64,000 nucleotides of DNA from Bacillota bacterium (GCA_023436225.1 JAEZKA010000076.1:186001-250000), one strand, 5' to 3'. Positions 53,550 through 63,454 are shown, counted from the stretch's first letter. Made by a program: numbers and translations. Notes: generated from the sequence alone by a model not told the origin.

Positions 53550-54545
53550 TTATTTGTCCGCAGCTTTTTTTGCGAAATCTGTGGTAACAATATCATTATA
53601 GGGAACTCTCTTAGTCAACTGACCGGCATCGTCTAGAATATCCTGCAGCAAGGTGAGGCTATCCTCTTCAAATACCAAGTTATCCTTCCAGGTATCTTGT
53701 TCATAATATCTGGTAACGATCATTACCAGCTTCTCGCGTTCCGTCTCTTTGAATTGTGGCTGGATTACTTCTGCGATTTCTTCCGGAGTATGGGTTGATA
53801 CATAGTCTATTCCCTTCTGAATTGCATTCGTAAAACTCTGGATAGCATCCTTATTCTTCTTCAGAAAGCTCTTCTTTACTGAGAAGCTGGTATAAGGAAC
53901 CTTACCACTTTCAACTCCAAGAGAAGCCACTACCTTACCGACACCCTCCAGTTCCAAAGCGGTTGCCGCGGGCTCGAACTCAATGGTATAATCCCCCTGT
54001 CCAGAGGAAAAGGCTTGCGAGGTCAGACCAAAATCAATATTCTGAATGATGGTCAGATCCTTCGACGGATCAATCCCTTGCTTCTTCAGAATATATTCGA
54101 ATACCATCTGAGGCATTCCACCTGCTCTGCCACCAATGACCGTCTTGTTCTTGACATTATCCCACTTGAACTCCTCCGTGAGATTCCTGCTTACCAGGAA
54201 GTTACCTGCTCTTTGAGTAAGCTGAGCAAAATTCACTACGTAATCCTCAGCACCCTCATTGTACACATAAATCGATGCCTCCGCACCCATGAAGCCGATA
54301 TCGCAGTCTCCGGACAAAAGTGCTGTCATCGTCTTATCCGCGCCAAGACCATTGACCAGATTTACCTTTAGCCCTTCATCCTCAAAGTAGCCTTTCTCAA
54401 AGGCAACATACATCGGTGCATAAAAGATGGAGTGTGCCACCTCATTCAGCGTAAGTTCCGTAAGTCCCGAACTGCTTTTACAACCTGCAAGCGTCGTTAT
54501 GAGCATAGTAAGTACTGCTAGTACACATATGAATTTACGTTTCAT
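53550..54545 (-). CDS. ABC transporter substrate-binding lipoprotein (NMT1/SsuA-like)
   Basis: 331 residues. Signal peptide with lipobox TLAGC (Cys at about 22), then the periplasmic-binding fold of the NMT1/TauA/SsuA group: HSIFYAPMYVAFEKGYFEDEGLKV, LLSGDCDIGFMGAEASIYVY, VIGGRAGGMPQMVFEYILKKQGI, SQAFSSGQGDYTIEFEPAATAL. Ligands in this group are pyrimidine thiamine precursors, sulfonates or similar. No permease or ATPase gene is adjacent, so it is an orphan here. GGAGG precedes the ATG. Confidence 0.88.
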   Translation of the reverse strand: MKRKFICVLAVLTMLITTLAGCKSSSGLTELTLNEVAHSIFYAPMYVAFEKGYFEDEGLKVNLVNGLGADKTMTALLSGDCDIGFMGAEASIYVYNEGAEDYVVNFAQLTQRAGNFLVSRNLTEEFKWDNVKNKTVIGGRAGGMPQMVFEYILKKQGIDPSKDLTIIQNIDFGLTSQAFSSGQGDYTIEFEPAATALELEGVGKVVASLGVESGKVPYTSFSVKKSFLKKNKDAIQSFTNAIQKGIDYVSTHTPEEIAEVIQPQFKETEREKLVMIVTRYYEQDTWKDNLVFEEDSLTLLQDILDDAGQLTKRVPYNDIVTTDFAKKAADK

Positions 54546-54705
54546 ATCATCCTCCGAAGAAATTCATTACCCTTTAGTATATTCAGAGAGCTGAGTAAAT
54601 TGTGCCAGTACTATACTATTCTTTCATCAAACTATTACCCTATGAATTGACAACTGCTTCTTAAAAGGAGTCCTCGCTGAGTTCGTCTGAATGATCAATC
54701 GGACT

Positions 54706-54734
54706 AAAAAAGGAGATCCGAAACAGACCTCCTT
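54706..54734 (-). terminator. Terminator of the HtrA gene
   Basis: AAGGAGATC pairs with GACCTCCTT (54726-54734) with one wobble pair; six T follow on the minus strand, 41 bases past the htrA stop. Confidence 0.85.
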
Positions 54735-54774
54735 GATTATCCTATTTCATATAAACTTAAACTCAAATAACATT

Positions 54775-56250
54775 CTATTTCGAGCCAAGAGTAACATCTA
54801 GCACCCTCTCAGTATATGCTCCGTTTTCTAATACCTGAATTTTTAATTTAACCGTTTGACCAGCTTTCTTGTAGCTAAGTATATTCTTTAGATCCTCAAC
54901 AGTTTCAATCTTGTTTCCATCAAGACCAGTGATAATATCACCTTGCATCAAACCTGCTTCCGCTGCCGGAGAACCTGCTACTACGTCGTTAATATATACA
55001 CCGATTGGCATATTGAAGCGTTCTGCATAGATTTCATTAACCTCTTGAGCAGTTGAAGAATCAATCCCTAGAAAGCCCCGATCTTCTGCTGCGACTGCTT
55101 CACGGTTCATTAATTCATTGATCATCGGTACCGCATCGGAGATAGGGATTGCATAACCCATACCTTCTACCTGCTCAGATGCAAACTTAACGGAGTTAAT
55201 ACCGATCACCTGACCTGAGGTATTAATTAGTGCACCACCACTGTTACCTGGGTTGATTGCTGCATCCGTCTGAAGCAAATTCATGGTCTGGTTATTGATG
55301 GTAACTTCTCTATTTACAGCACTTACATAACCTACTGTAACGGATTGCCCATAACCAAGCGCATTACCGATGGCGATTACCATCTCACCGGGAGCCATAT
55401 CCTCAGAATCACCTAAAGTTGCAACCTTTATCGCTGAAGCCGTCTCTTTAGATAAACGGCTGATATCTACCGTAAGTACTGCAAGATCCGTATTGGCTTC
55501 CGCTCCTTTAATTGTAGCTGATGCTTTCGTCTCATCCGAAAATACAATTTCAATTGAAGTAGCACCTTCCACAACATGATTATTCGTTACGATTAACAGT
55601 TCTGAATCATTCTGTGCAATGATGATACCTGAGCCACTGCCCTCGGATTCCTGAGAGTATTCCCTGCCAAAGAAGTCCGGAACGGTCATGGTTGCCTTGG
55701 AATTAATGGCAACGATGGAAGGCATCACACTCGCCACCACTCCTGAGACATCGGTAACTACCGTATCTGAAGCACTATTTACTGTATTGATTGTATCCTT
55801 AGCCGCCGTATCCTGGCTAACCTCTGCTATTTTAATATTATTATTCTCGCTACCATATTCACTTAGTTTACTGTCATCTGGCCATGCCAGCATATAATAA
55901 CCTTGGAATGCAGCTCCTGCAATTAAACCAAAGGCTACTGCTGCTGCAGTTATTTTCATTGCTCCGAGAAATCTCTTCTTCTTTGGTTTTACTACCTTCT
56001 TATCGGTAGAAGATTGACCCTCACTATTATTGTAGCTTCCGTAATAGCTTTGACTCTGATTGTTCGTAAAGCTATCCTGGATAATGTTATTACCGGTATA
56101 GGAATAATTACTTCCACTGCCGTAATTATGATAACCTTGATTAATCTGATTTGTGTTGATGTCCGTATTGGAATTGTTATTCATGCTATCATTGTTATTC
56201 ATATACTCGTTGTTGTTCCTATTCTCGTTGTTGTTAAATTCGTTATTCAT
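54775..56250 (-). CDS. htrA: HtrA/DegP-like membrane-anchored serine protease with PDZ domain
   Basis: 491 residues. An unusual Asn-rich cytoplasmic tail (residues 1-80, nearly all N, E, S, Y, G) precedes one span (100-122). The trypsin-like protease domain has the triad His225 (VTNNHVVEGA), Asp255 (EANTDLAVLTV) and Ser337 (AINPGNSGGALIN). A C-terminal PDZ domain (about 395-480) contains NDVVAGSPAAEAGLMQGDIITGLDG. It degrades or refolds damaged proteins at the outer face of the membrane. AAAGGAG before the ATG; own terminator. No CssRS-type system is adjacent. Confidence 0.93.
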   Translation of the reverse strand: MNNEFNNNENRNNNEYMNNNDSMNNNSNTDINTNQINQGYHNYGSGSNYSYTGNNIIQDSFTNNQSQSYYGSYNNSEGQSSTDKKVVKPKKKRFLGAMKITAAAVAFGLIAGAAFQGYYMLAWPDDSKLSEYGSENNNIKIAEVSQDTAAKDTINTVNSASDTVVTDVSGVVASVMPSIVAINSKATMTVPDFFGREYSQESEGSGSGIIIAQNDSELLIVTNNHVVEGATSIEIVFSDETKASATIKGAEANTDLAVLTVDISRLSKETASAIKVATLGDSEDMAPGEMVIAIGNALGYGQSVTVGYVSAVNREVTINNQTMNLLQTDAAINPGNSGGALINTSGQVIGINSVKFASEQVEGMGYAIPISDAVPMINELMNREAVAAEDRGFLGIDSSTAQEVNEIYAERFNMPIGVYINDVVAGSPAAEAGLMQGDIITGLDGNKIETVEDLKNILSYKKAGQTVKLKIQVLENGAYTERVLDVTLGSK

Positions 56251-56404
56251 ACAAACTCTCCTTTCAAATTGCTATCTAGAATGAATGATCAGGTACTAAC
56301 CTGTTGGTTCCTTTTGATAAGGATAGTGTATCAATAAATTATGTTCACTTTGTGTTCTGTTTTTGAAAAATATATGAAGAAAAATATGGTTAGTCTGACA
56401 CACA

Positions 56405-57544
56405 TTAAGCATAAATCGGAATATAGCTTCCAAGAATCTTCATTTCAATTGCCTCTTCCTTGATGCAATGCAGGGCATTCTTTACTGCAGGATGATCCAG
56501 ACCACCTTCAATATCGACAAAGAACCGGTATGCAAAGGCTTTTCCCTGAATTGGCCGGGATTCAATCTTGGTCATATTAATATTGTTATAGATAAAATGG
56601 GACAACATATGATAAAGTGAACCGCTCTTATGCGGTAGGGCAAAACAGATACTGGTCCGTTCTGCTCCCAGTTCATACTGCTTCTGATTGGAGATAATGA
56701 TAAATCGGGTCGTATTGTGATCCTCATTGTGGATTCCTTCCTGCAGTAGCAGCAGTCCATGATATTCTCCTGCTCGTCTACTGGCGATGGCAGCCTGAGT
56801 AACATCTTGTTCCTCAAGTACCCGACGGGCACATCCAGCAGTACTTCCACCAACAATCTGCTCAAAGCCTGAATGTTGTTTTAGAAAATCGGAGCATTGT
56901 AATAATCCCTGTCGATGAGAATATACCCTGGTAATATCCGAGAGCTTTGCTCCTGGAAGTCCCCAGAGGTTGTGCTCGATCTTAACCATCTGCTCACCGA
57001 TGATATAATTATCATATTCTGCCAGGAGATCAAAGATGTCCGCTAAGGTTCCTGTGGAGGAATTCTCAATAGGAAGTACTCCGTATTCTGCTTCTCCATC
57101 ACGAATTGCTTTCATAACCTCCTCAAAGGTCTCCATCGGTATCCCTTTAACCTCAGCATCGAAGTATTGCTGCATTGCCTGCTCTGTATAAGCGCCACGC
57201 TCTCCGTAATAAGCAACCTTTGTGCCTCTTCCTTTTGGAAAATGATCTACGGAACAAAATCCCAAACTCTCTTGACTTTCAAGTAGCGTATATTGTAATC
57301 TTCGGCTCATGGACATAATCTGTTTAAAGAGATCGGCAATTGCCTTCCGATTGAATTCACTGTTCGTTAGCCCTTGCAAAGTAGTCAGCTTCTCCTCTTC
57401 TCTTGCCGCATCAAAGATAGGCTTACCCACATTTTTTTTATAAGCAGCAATGTCCATTGCCAATTCCATACGCTTTTCAAACAATGCGACCATCTGGCGG
57501 TCTATCTCATCAATCTTCTTTCTGCTATCCAATAAATCAACCAT
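56405..57544 (-). CDS. pheA: Bifunctional chorismate mutase / prephenate dehydratase
   Basis: 379 residues catalysing chorismate to prephenate to phenylpyruvate for Phe synthesis. AroQ-type chorismate mutase at 1-85 (LDSRKKIDEIDRQMVALFEKRMELAMDIAAYKK), prephenate dehydratase at about 108-290 (VAYYGERGAYTEQAMQQYF, GVLPIENSSTGTL, HNEDHNTTRFIII) and an ACT domain with the Phe-binding ESRP (IESRPIQGKAFAYRFFVDI). Feedback inhibition by Phe is expected. GGAGG before the ATG. No other aromatic gene is adjacent. Confidence 0.95.
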   Translation of the reverse strand: MVDLLDSRKKIDEIDRQMVALFEKRMELAMDIAAYKKNVGKPIFDAAREEEKLTTLQGLTNSEFNRKAIADLFKQIMSMSRRLQYTLLESQESLGFCSVDHFPKGRGTKVAYYGERGAYTEQAMQQYFDAEVKGIPMETFEEVMKAIRDGEAEYGVLPIENSSTGTLADIFDLLAEYDNYIIGEQMVKIEHNLWGLPGAKLSDITRVYSHRQGLLQCSDFLKQHSGFEQIVGGSTAGCARRVLEEQDVTQAAIASRRAGEYHGLLLLQEGIHNEDHNTTRFIIISNQKQYELGAERTSICFALPHKSGSLYHMLSHFIYNNINMTKIESRPIQGKAFAYRFFVDIEGGLDHPAVKNALHCIKEEAIEMKILGSYIPIYA

Positions 57545-57953
57545 CGTTTACCTCCGATATATTCTAATGTTTCCCAACCTTTTGACTCATTATACTATCA
57601 GACAGGCTCCTATGCAACCCGGATGTTCATCAAACCTGTTATCGTTCAGACCAATCAGTAAAAGGTAAGGTTTAGAGTCAGAATAGTAACATGGTAGTCT
57701 TGCAATCATTTTTATGAAGATATATAATGATCTTAGTAATAAAAGTAGTGACGCAATTAAACTGGCTGTAAAGGATCAAAGCATAATAACTATTCAGAAC
57801 AGAATAAAAATCCTACGGACTTCCTCGCTGTTTTGGGTCATTCCAGTAGTAATATTTCATACAGTCCTTTGAATGCAAGCATTCACGTCCTATCTTATTA
57901 ATATTTCTGCTGTTCTGATTAGTAACAAATCATAAAGCTATGTGGAGGTACTA
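57545..57953. other. Intergenic region, no gene seen
   Basis: 409 bases between divergent genes, holding promoters for pheA and the propeller gene. No T-box landmark, tRNA or strong stem-loop was seen. Confidence 0.4.
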
Positions 57954-58988
57954 ATGTTAAAAACGATATATAAGGTGTTAATTCTCCTAGCTACAGCTAC
58001 TATAATCGCACTTGTGGCTATCTTAGTCTATAACTCTAATCGAACCTATTTCAATGAAGATAATGAGATAGGAAATACCACCGGCAATATCTATAATGGT
58101 GGACTTTTCTCTGAACAAGATGGAAAGATCTTTTTTAGTAATGATGCTGATGACGGGAGTCTCTATGTGATGAATTCAGATTTGTCCGATATAAAGAAGG
58201 TATATAATGATAAAGCAGTGTTCATCAATGCCGATGAGAATTATGTCTATTACGTACGTGCTAATAATACCAGAGAGGAACAAGCAGGGAGCATTCTAAT
58301 GTTTTTTAATACCGGTGTGTACCGTGTCAAGCATAACGGAAAAGGACTGAAATCCTTCACAGGTAATCCAGGAGCATATCTTATGCTTCATGGAAACAAT
58401 ATATATTTCCAACGCTATGACGTAGGAACTGGACTATATCTGTACAAATACCAGATAGACGGAGCTTTGGAGCGATTGCTCTTAGAGGATGCGGTAATAC
58501 CCGCTACGGTAATTGATAATTCGTTAATTTATAATGGATATTCCAAGGACCATAATATCAATGCGATGGATTTATCAAGCTTTACATATCATCCAAGCTT
58601 CGAGGGGAATTACTATTATCCGATTTTTCAAGGTGACTATATCTACTACATGAATATGGATGAAAAATATAAGATATATCGTATGAACTTAGATGGTTCC
58701 GATCCCACCTTGCTGGTGAACGATCGTTGCTCCACCTATAATATCACGAACGACGGCAAATTCCTATACTACCAGGTGGATGATGGTAAAAAGAATAGGA
58801 TCTGCCGCATGAACCTTGAGACTCTCGTAAGTGAGACTCTGATGGATGGTAATTACAAGCAGATCCATATAACAGATAATTATGTGTTCTTTAAGGATTT
58901 CGACAATACGAATACCTATATTATGGATCCGGATGGTATTGCTGATATCAGTACCTTTAATCCTCCAAATCTAAACTCTCAGAATTAA
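57954..58988 (+). CDS. Membrane-anchored DUF5050-type beta-propeller protein
   Basis: 344 residues: one N-terminal span (about 8-27, VLILLATATIIALVAILVY) and an external domain built of repeated blades with YVYYVRANN, NNIYFQRYD, YIYYMNMDEKYKIYRMNLDGSD and FLYYQVDDGKKNRICRMNLET; the Y(I/V)YY...IYRMNLDG pattern is typical of DUF5050. Such domains may bind cell-wall polymers or proteins; function unknown. GGAGG lies 7 bases before the ATG at 57954. Its 3' end overlaps the convergent folC by 32 bases. Confidence 0.8.
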   Translation: MLKTIYKVLILLATATIIALVAILVYNSNRTYFNEDNEIGNTTGNIYNGGLFSEQDGKIFFSNDADDGSLYVMNSDLSDIKKVYNDKAVFINADENYVYYVRANNTREEQAGSILMFFNTGVYRVKHNGKGLKSFTGNPGAYLMLHGNNIYFQRYDVGTGLYLYKYQIDGALERLLLEDAVIPATVIDNSLIYNGYSKDHNINAMDLSSFTYHPSFEGNYYYPIFQGDYIYYMNMDEKYKIYRMNLDGSDPTLLVNDRCSTYNITNDGKFLYYQVDDGKKNRICRMNLETLVSETLMDGNYKQIHITDNYVFFKDFDNTNTYIMDPDGIADISTFNPPNLNSQN

Positions 58989-60285
58989 TTACCAACTTCT
59001 TAAGCTCACCTAAGAAGGACAAAGAGCCGAATGCAAGGATTACATCCTCTTCCTTCGACATCTCATATGCCAAACGAACTGCCTGCTCTGTAGTCTTTGC
59101 ATCGAAGACTGCAGAGCAGTATTTTTGTGCCTCTCGGGCTAGTTCAGCAGAGGATAACGCCCGACTGTTTTTTGGAGTAAGTGTAATAATCGTATCAGCA
59201 AGAGGTGCTGTGATATCTAGAATTCTATGATAATCCTTGTCAGCAAAGACACCCATGATATAGATTACTTTACGTTCTGTAAAATATTCTCTTACGGTTT
59301 CTGCCAATCTAAGAGCAGCATCCTCATTATGAGCACCATCAATTATGAAATAAGGGCTGTGTGCAATAATTTCAAACCTACCGCTCCACCTTGTGTCTCT
59401 AAGCCCATTATAAATTGATGTATGTCTTATGGTATAACCTTGTTGTATCATAACCTCGATCACGGTTAACGCTAATATAGCATTCGTAATTTGGTGCCTA
59501 CCAAGAAGTGCTGTCTCATATTCCTGTCCATGATATTCAAAGCTTGTCTCTCCTGGGGTAAGCTTAATGTTCCTTGCCTCCTCTGCATCTGTAAATGTAA
59601 GAGGGGCATTCTTCATTTCTGCGACTTCTCTTAGAACCTGAATTATCTCCTGCTTCTTATTGCAAGTTATGACAGGAACCGAAGACTTGATGATGCCAGC
59701 CTTCTCGGTTGCAATACTGGCAAGTGTATCTCCAAGGTACTGCATATGATCCATACTGATTGAGGTAATAACACAGCAGATCGGCTTATTTATTACATTC
59801 GTAGCATCCAGTCTGCCTCCTAATCCAACCTCAACAACTGCAAAGTCAACTTCCTGCTTGGCAAAATACAAGTAAGCCATCGCCGTCTCTATTTCAAAGG
59901 AAGTTGGATGAGACCATCCTTCCTTTACCATTGAGCCACATACCATTTTGATATCCGATATTGTATCACACACACCCTGCCGGGAGATATTTTCTATCAC
60001 ATAAGCTTTCTTCCCAGCTTCCTGTTCGTAAATCTGTACCCTCTCTCTATACGTAAACACTGCGGGAGAGATATACCTGCCTACCCTATAACCCTCCGTA
60101 GTAAGAATGGAGGCAATATAAGCCGTAGTTGAGCCTTTTCCATTGGTGCCGGCAACATGAATCACCTTTACCTTATCCTGAGGATTGCCCATTCGAGATA
60201 AGAGCTCGGTTATCGACGCAAGTCCGAGCTTGCTGCCATACTGATTTGATTGTTCAATGAATTCTCTGGCTTCTTCGTAAGTCAT
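58957..60285 (-). CDS. folC: Folylpolyglutamate synthase / dihydrofolate synthase
   Basis: Adds glutamate to dihydropteroate and folates; 442 residues. Mur-ligase-like fold with P-loop VAGTNGKGSTTAYIASIL, SPAVFTYRERVQI, FAVVEVGLGGRLDATNVI, ISMDHMQYLGDTLASIATEKAGI and IIDGAHNEDAALRLAE. The C-terminal domain reads IYIMGVFADKDYHRIL. Start at 60285 is chosen from the family N-terminus MTYEEAREFI; the AAAGG site is 15 bases away, so the start is not certain. Convergent overlap of 32 bases with the propeller gene. Confidence 0.92.
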   Translation of the reverse strand: MTYEEAREFIEQSNQYGSKLGLASITELLSRMGNPQDKVKVIHVAGTNGKGSTTAYIASILTTEGYRVGRYISPAVFTYRERVQIYEQEAGKKAYVIENISRQGVCDTISDIKMVCGSMVKEGWSHPTSFEIETAMAYLYFAKQEVDFAVVEVGLGGRLDATNVINKPICCVITSISMDHMQYLGDTLASIATEKAGIIKSSVPVITCNKKQEIIQVLREVAEMKNAPLTFTDAEEARNIKLTPGETSFEYHGQEYETALLGRHQITNAILALTVIEVMIQQGYTIRHTSIYNGLRDTRWSGRFEIIAHSPYFIIDGAHNEDAALRLAETVREYFTERKVIYIMGVFADKDYHRILDITAPLADTIITLTPKNSRALSSAELAREAQKYCSAVFDAKTTEQAVRLAYEMSKEEDVILAFGSLSFLGELKKLVINSESLDLED

Positions 60286-60354
60286 TTTAGTAACCGTACC
60301 TTTCTCATAGTTGCACGTTCTTGCCAAAAGCACAGTGCTTTTTGTGATAATCGT

Positions 60355-61563
60355 TTATTTTTCGTTCACAACCTGAAAGATAAAGAACTTAAGATAGTAG
60401 GATTCATCCGCAGCCCAAAGAATCGGATGATCCGGAGCCTGGGTACGATATTCCACTTGACGAATTCGCTTCTTTACATTCTTTGCCGCCTGACCGATGG
60501 TCTCAGCAAACAAGTCCGGTGTCATAAAATGGGAACAGGAGCAGGTGGCAAGATAGCCTCCGTCCTTTACTAGTTTCATTGCGCGAAGATTGATTTCACG
60601 ATAGCCCTTGATTGCATTTTTTACTGAATTCTTAGATTTTGTGAATGCAGGGGGATCTAAGATTACAACGTCAAACTGTTCCCCTTTTTTCTCATATTCC
60701 GGCAGCAAATCAAAGACATCAGCAGTAATAAATTTCACTGTGTCAGATAATCCATTTAATGCGGCATTCTCGGTTGCCTGAGCGACTCCGAGTTCGGAGG
60801 CATCCACTCCAATGACCTCTCTCGCACCGCCTAACCCTGCATTGAGAGCAAAGGAACCGGTATGGGTAAAGCAATCCAGAACTCTTGCTCCTTTGCAAAT
60901 TCTTGCGATTGCTGCACGGTTATATTTCTGATCCAGGAAGAAGCCGGTCTTCTGTCCTTCTGCAACATCCACAAGATATTTCACACCATTTTCAATAATC
61001 TCTACCTTTGTATCAAAGGGTTCTCCGATGAAGCCCTTGATTCGTTCCATCCCCTCATGTAATCGAACCTTTGCATCACTTCGCTCATAGACACCCCGGA
61101 TCTTAATTCCATCCTGTGCAAGCAATTCCTTCAAACACTCAACAATCTCAAGCTTTCTCTTATCAATACCCAAAGCCAGCGATTGAACCACCAAGACATC
61201 GGAGAATTTATCGATTACTATACCGGGGAGGAAATCAGCCTCACCAAAGATAACCCTGCAGCTGTCCGTATCCACTGTTGTCTTTCGGTATTCCCAGGCT
61301 GCCTTAACTCTCATAGCAAGAAAAGCTTGATCAATTTCCTGACCTTTCGTTCTTGACATGATACGCACCGTAATCTTGGAATTTGTATTGATAAATCCGC
61401 ATCCCAGATAATAATCATCAAAATCATGCACATATACTAGATCGCCATTCTCAAATTCACCGGTAATGGTATCGATCTCATTATCAAAGATCCAGAGACC
61501 ACCGTTCTTTAGCGATCTACCTTCACCCTTTCGTAACTTTACAATTACTTTCTCTTCTCTCAT
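60355..61563 (-). CDS. rlmI: 23S rRNA (cytosine-C5)-methyltransferase, RlmI family
   Basis: 402 residues: N-terminal PUA domain (1-75, VKLRKGEGRSLKNGGLWIFDNEID), an EEHEE-like middle (FGEADFLPGIVIDKFSDVLVVQS), and a Rossmann methyltransferase with VLDCFTHTGSFALNAG, EVIGVDASELGVAQA, VILDPPAFTKSK and the catalytic Cys region LATCSCSHFM. In E. coli RlmI makes m5C1962. The gene lies 69 bases before folC in the same direction, so they may share a transcript. Confidence 0.88.
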   Translation of the reverse strand: MREEKVIVKLRKGEGRSLKNGGLWIFDNEIDTITGEFENGDLVYVHDFDDYYLGCGFINTNSKITVRIMSRTKGQEIDQAFLAMRVKAAWEYRKTTVDTDSCRVIFGEADFLPGIVIDKFSDVLVVQSLALGIDKRKLEIVECLKELLAQDGIKIRGVYERSDAKVRLHEGMERIKGFIGEPFDTKVEIIENGVKYLVDVAEGQKTGFFLDQKYNRAAIARICKGARVLDCFTHTGSFALNAGLGGAREVIGVDASELGVAQATENAALNGLSDTVKFITADVFDLLPEYEKKGEQFDVVILDPPAFTKSKNSVKNAIKGYREINLRAMKLVKDGGYLATCSCSHFMTPDLFAETIGQAAKNVKKRIRQVEYRTQAPDHPILWAADESYYLKFFIFQVVNEK

Positions 61564-61590
61564 TCTCTAACCTCCATTTATCTATACTGA

Positions 61591-61652
61591 AGTGTTTCTG
61601 TCAAAGAAACGCTTCATAGGCTGTCGTAAACTAGCATTATATCCATGCTGTT
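61591..61652. other. Two adjacent stem-loops between gtrA-like gene and rlmI
   Basis: AGTGTTTCT with AGAAACGCT (about 61591-61614) and GGCTGTCGTAAAC with GTTTACGGCAGCC (61619-61652, one wobble and a bulge). No T tract follows on the minus strand. They lie 27 bases past the GtrA-like stop and may terminate weakly or be RNA-processing sites. Confidence 0.4.
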
Positions 61653-61678
61653 TACGGCAGCCCATCATTAAAATTGAT

Positions 61679-62101
61679 TTATTTATTTCTATTAAAAACA
61701 AATATTTTACTAAGTATATAGTTTAATATCGTTACAATGACCGCGATGACTGCTTTTACAAAAAGGCGGTAAAAACCAAGAACATCAATAAAAATAAACA
61801 TTCCTACCTGTTCTACCACTAAGGTAATGAGCCTTGCTCCAAAAAATTTGGACACCTTCCTTGCTTCATCGTTGACGTTGTTACTTTTTGATTGAAATAC
61901 CTGCTTCTTATTCGCGATGTAGGCGAAGGTGACTGCTACAACCCACGCAATGGCATTGGCCGTCAGGTTCTTAAATCCCAATCGGTATAAGCTCTCATAG
62001 CTGATGAAATTAACTATAGTTGTAAGAATACCCGCTATTAGATAGGCAATGGTCTCTCTATTCACTACCTTTTTGACTAGTCCGTTTATTAATGTCTTCA
62101 T
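61679..62101 (-). CDS. GtrA-like membrane protein
   Basis: 140 residues, four membrane spans, matching the GtrA family (ETIAYLIAGILTTIVNFISYESLY, ANAIAWVVAVTFAYIANKKQVF, KFFGARLITLVVEQVGMFIF, KAVIAVIVTILNYILSKIFVF). Members are thought to help move undecaprenyl-linked sugars across the membrane or to form small transport complexes. GGAAGG precedes the ATG. No glycosyltransferase partner is adjacent, which is unusual. Confidence 0.88.
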   Translation of the reverse strand: MKTLINGLVKKVVNRETIAYLIAGILTTIVNFISYESLYRLGFKNLTANAIAWVVAVTFAYIANKKQVFQSKSNNVNDEARKVSKFFGARLITLVVEQVGMFIFIDVLGFYRLFVKAVIAVIVTILNYILSKIFVFNRNK

Positions 62102-62214
62102 ATTTCCTTCCCATCCCGGTCTCCAAGGATTTAAATTTATAGATTATGTCACTTCTTATGTGATTCTACCCTCTTTATTAGTCTTCATCTTTCATGTTGT
62201 GAACGCTCATAATT

Positions 62215-63312
62215 CTATTTTATCAATTCTTTCAGTGTATCATCCTTAATGAAATAAAATAATCTTTTTTCCATCGCCGGTACGTCCAATGAGAAGCTCA
62301 GAGCCTGCTCCTTTGTAATCTTTCCGAACAGGTAGAGTTCATAAATCGCGTCATCCATTGCCTTCATTCCATTCTTCTTACTGGATTGAAGATATGTTTC
62401 CATCTGTTGTATCTTACCTTCTCTAATCAGACTACGTATTGCCGGATTTGATAATAATACTTCAAATGCGGCTACCCGCCCCGATCCATCCGCAGTCGGA
62501 ATAAGCTGCTGTGATATGACACCCTCCAAAACGGAGGCTAGCTGAACTCTGATCTGTTGTTGATTCTCAATGGGAAAGACATCAACCACTCGGTTCACGG
62601 TATTCACGGTGCCTAAAGTATGTAAGGTAGAAAATACCAGATGCCCCATCTCAGCAGCCGAAATTGCAATTTGCATTGTTTCATAATCCCTCATCTCACC
62701 AATCAGTATAACATCCGGATCCTCGCGAAGAATTACACGAAGTGAGTTTGCATAGGATAAGGAATCTGTTCCGATTTCTCTCTGATTGACTATGGATTTA
62801 TTGTGCCGATGGAGATACTCAATCGGATCCTCTAACGTAATGATATGACGATTATAATTTGTATTTATCACATTAATTAAGGAAGCCAAGGTTGTTGTTC
62901 TACCGCTTCCCGCCGGTCCGGATACCAAGACCAGGCCTCTCTTCTTCTGTGCTAATTCCACTACTGCTTCCGGTAATCCAAGCTCCTGGGGAGTCGGTAT
63001 ATCGGTGTATATGATTCGAATAACCAATGCATAGGAACCTCTCTGTCTAAATACATTGATTCGAAATCTGCCTACATTGGTAATTGAATAAGAGAAATCT
63101 ACCTCTCCGTTGATATTTAATACGTCGACCAATCTCTGAGGTACTATTGACATTACCATTGACTCTAGGTCGGATGGTACCATTACCTCATAGTCCATGT
63201 TAACAAGCTCACCGTTAATCCTGCATTTCGGCGGCACCCCAACTGTCAGGTGCAGATCAGATGCTTTCCTTTTCTGAGCATCCAACAGTAATTCATTCAT
63301 TAACTGTTTCAT
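62215..63312 (-). CDS. pilT: Type IV pilus retraction ATPase PilT-like
   Basis: 365 residues. N-terminal PAS-like domain (ASDLHLTVGVPPKCRINGEL) and the secretion-ATPase core: Walker A SGPAGSGRTTTLASL, Asp box ITLEDPIEYLH, Walker B LREDPDVILIGEMRDYETM and His box GHLVFSTLHT. The invariant Walker A Lys is Arg138. The AIRNLIREGK-type motif is present as AIRSLIREGKIQQM. Start at 63312 has GAGGGA 5 bases upstream. No other pilus gene is in the window, as is common for a solitary pilT. Confidence 0.88.
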   Translation of the reverse strand: MKQLMNELLLDAQKRKASDLHLTVGVPPKCRINGELVNMDYEVMVPSDLESMVMSIVPQRLVDVLNINGEVDFSYSITNVGRFRINVFRQRGSYALVIRIIYTDIPTPQELGLPEAVVELAQKKRGLVLVSGPAGSGRTTTLASLINVINTNYNRHIITLEDPIEYLHRHNKSIVNQREIGTDSLSYANSLRVILREDPDVILIGEMRDYETMQIAISAAEMGHLVFSTLHTLGTVNTVNRVVDVFPIENQQQIRVQLASVLEGVISQQLIPTADGSGRVAAFEVLLSNPAIRSLIREGKIQQMETYLQSSKKNGMKAMDDAIYELYLFGKITKEQALSFSLDVPAMEKRLFYFIKDDTLKELIK

Positions 63313-63454
63313 AACTTCCCTCACAATACCGTAATATCCTAGGTATATCCTTTTCACTTGATCAATAAAGTTAACTCTTACTCTTATGCATACGATTGAC
63401 TGTACTGGAATTTTAGCACATTTTGCAGGAATATACAATTGATGAATCTTCGAA

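Noticed and set aside
57545..57953. Possible T-box or tRNA near pheA
   Set aside because: No T-box antiterminator core and no cloverleaf found by eye.
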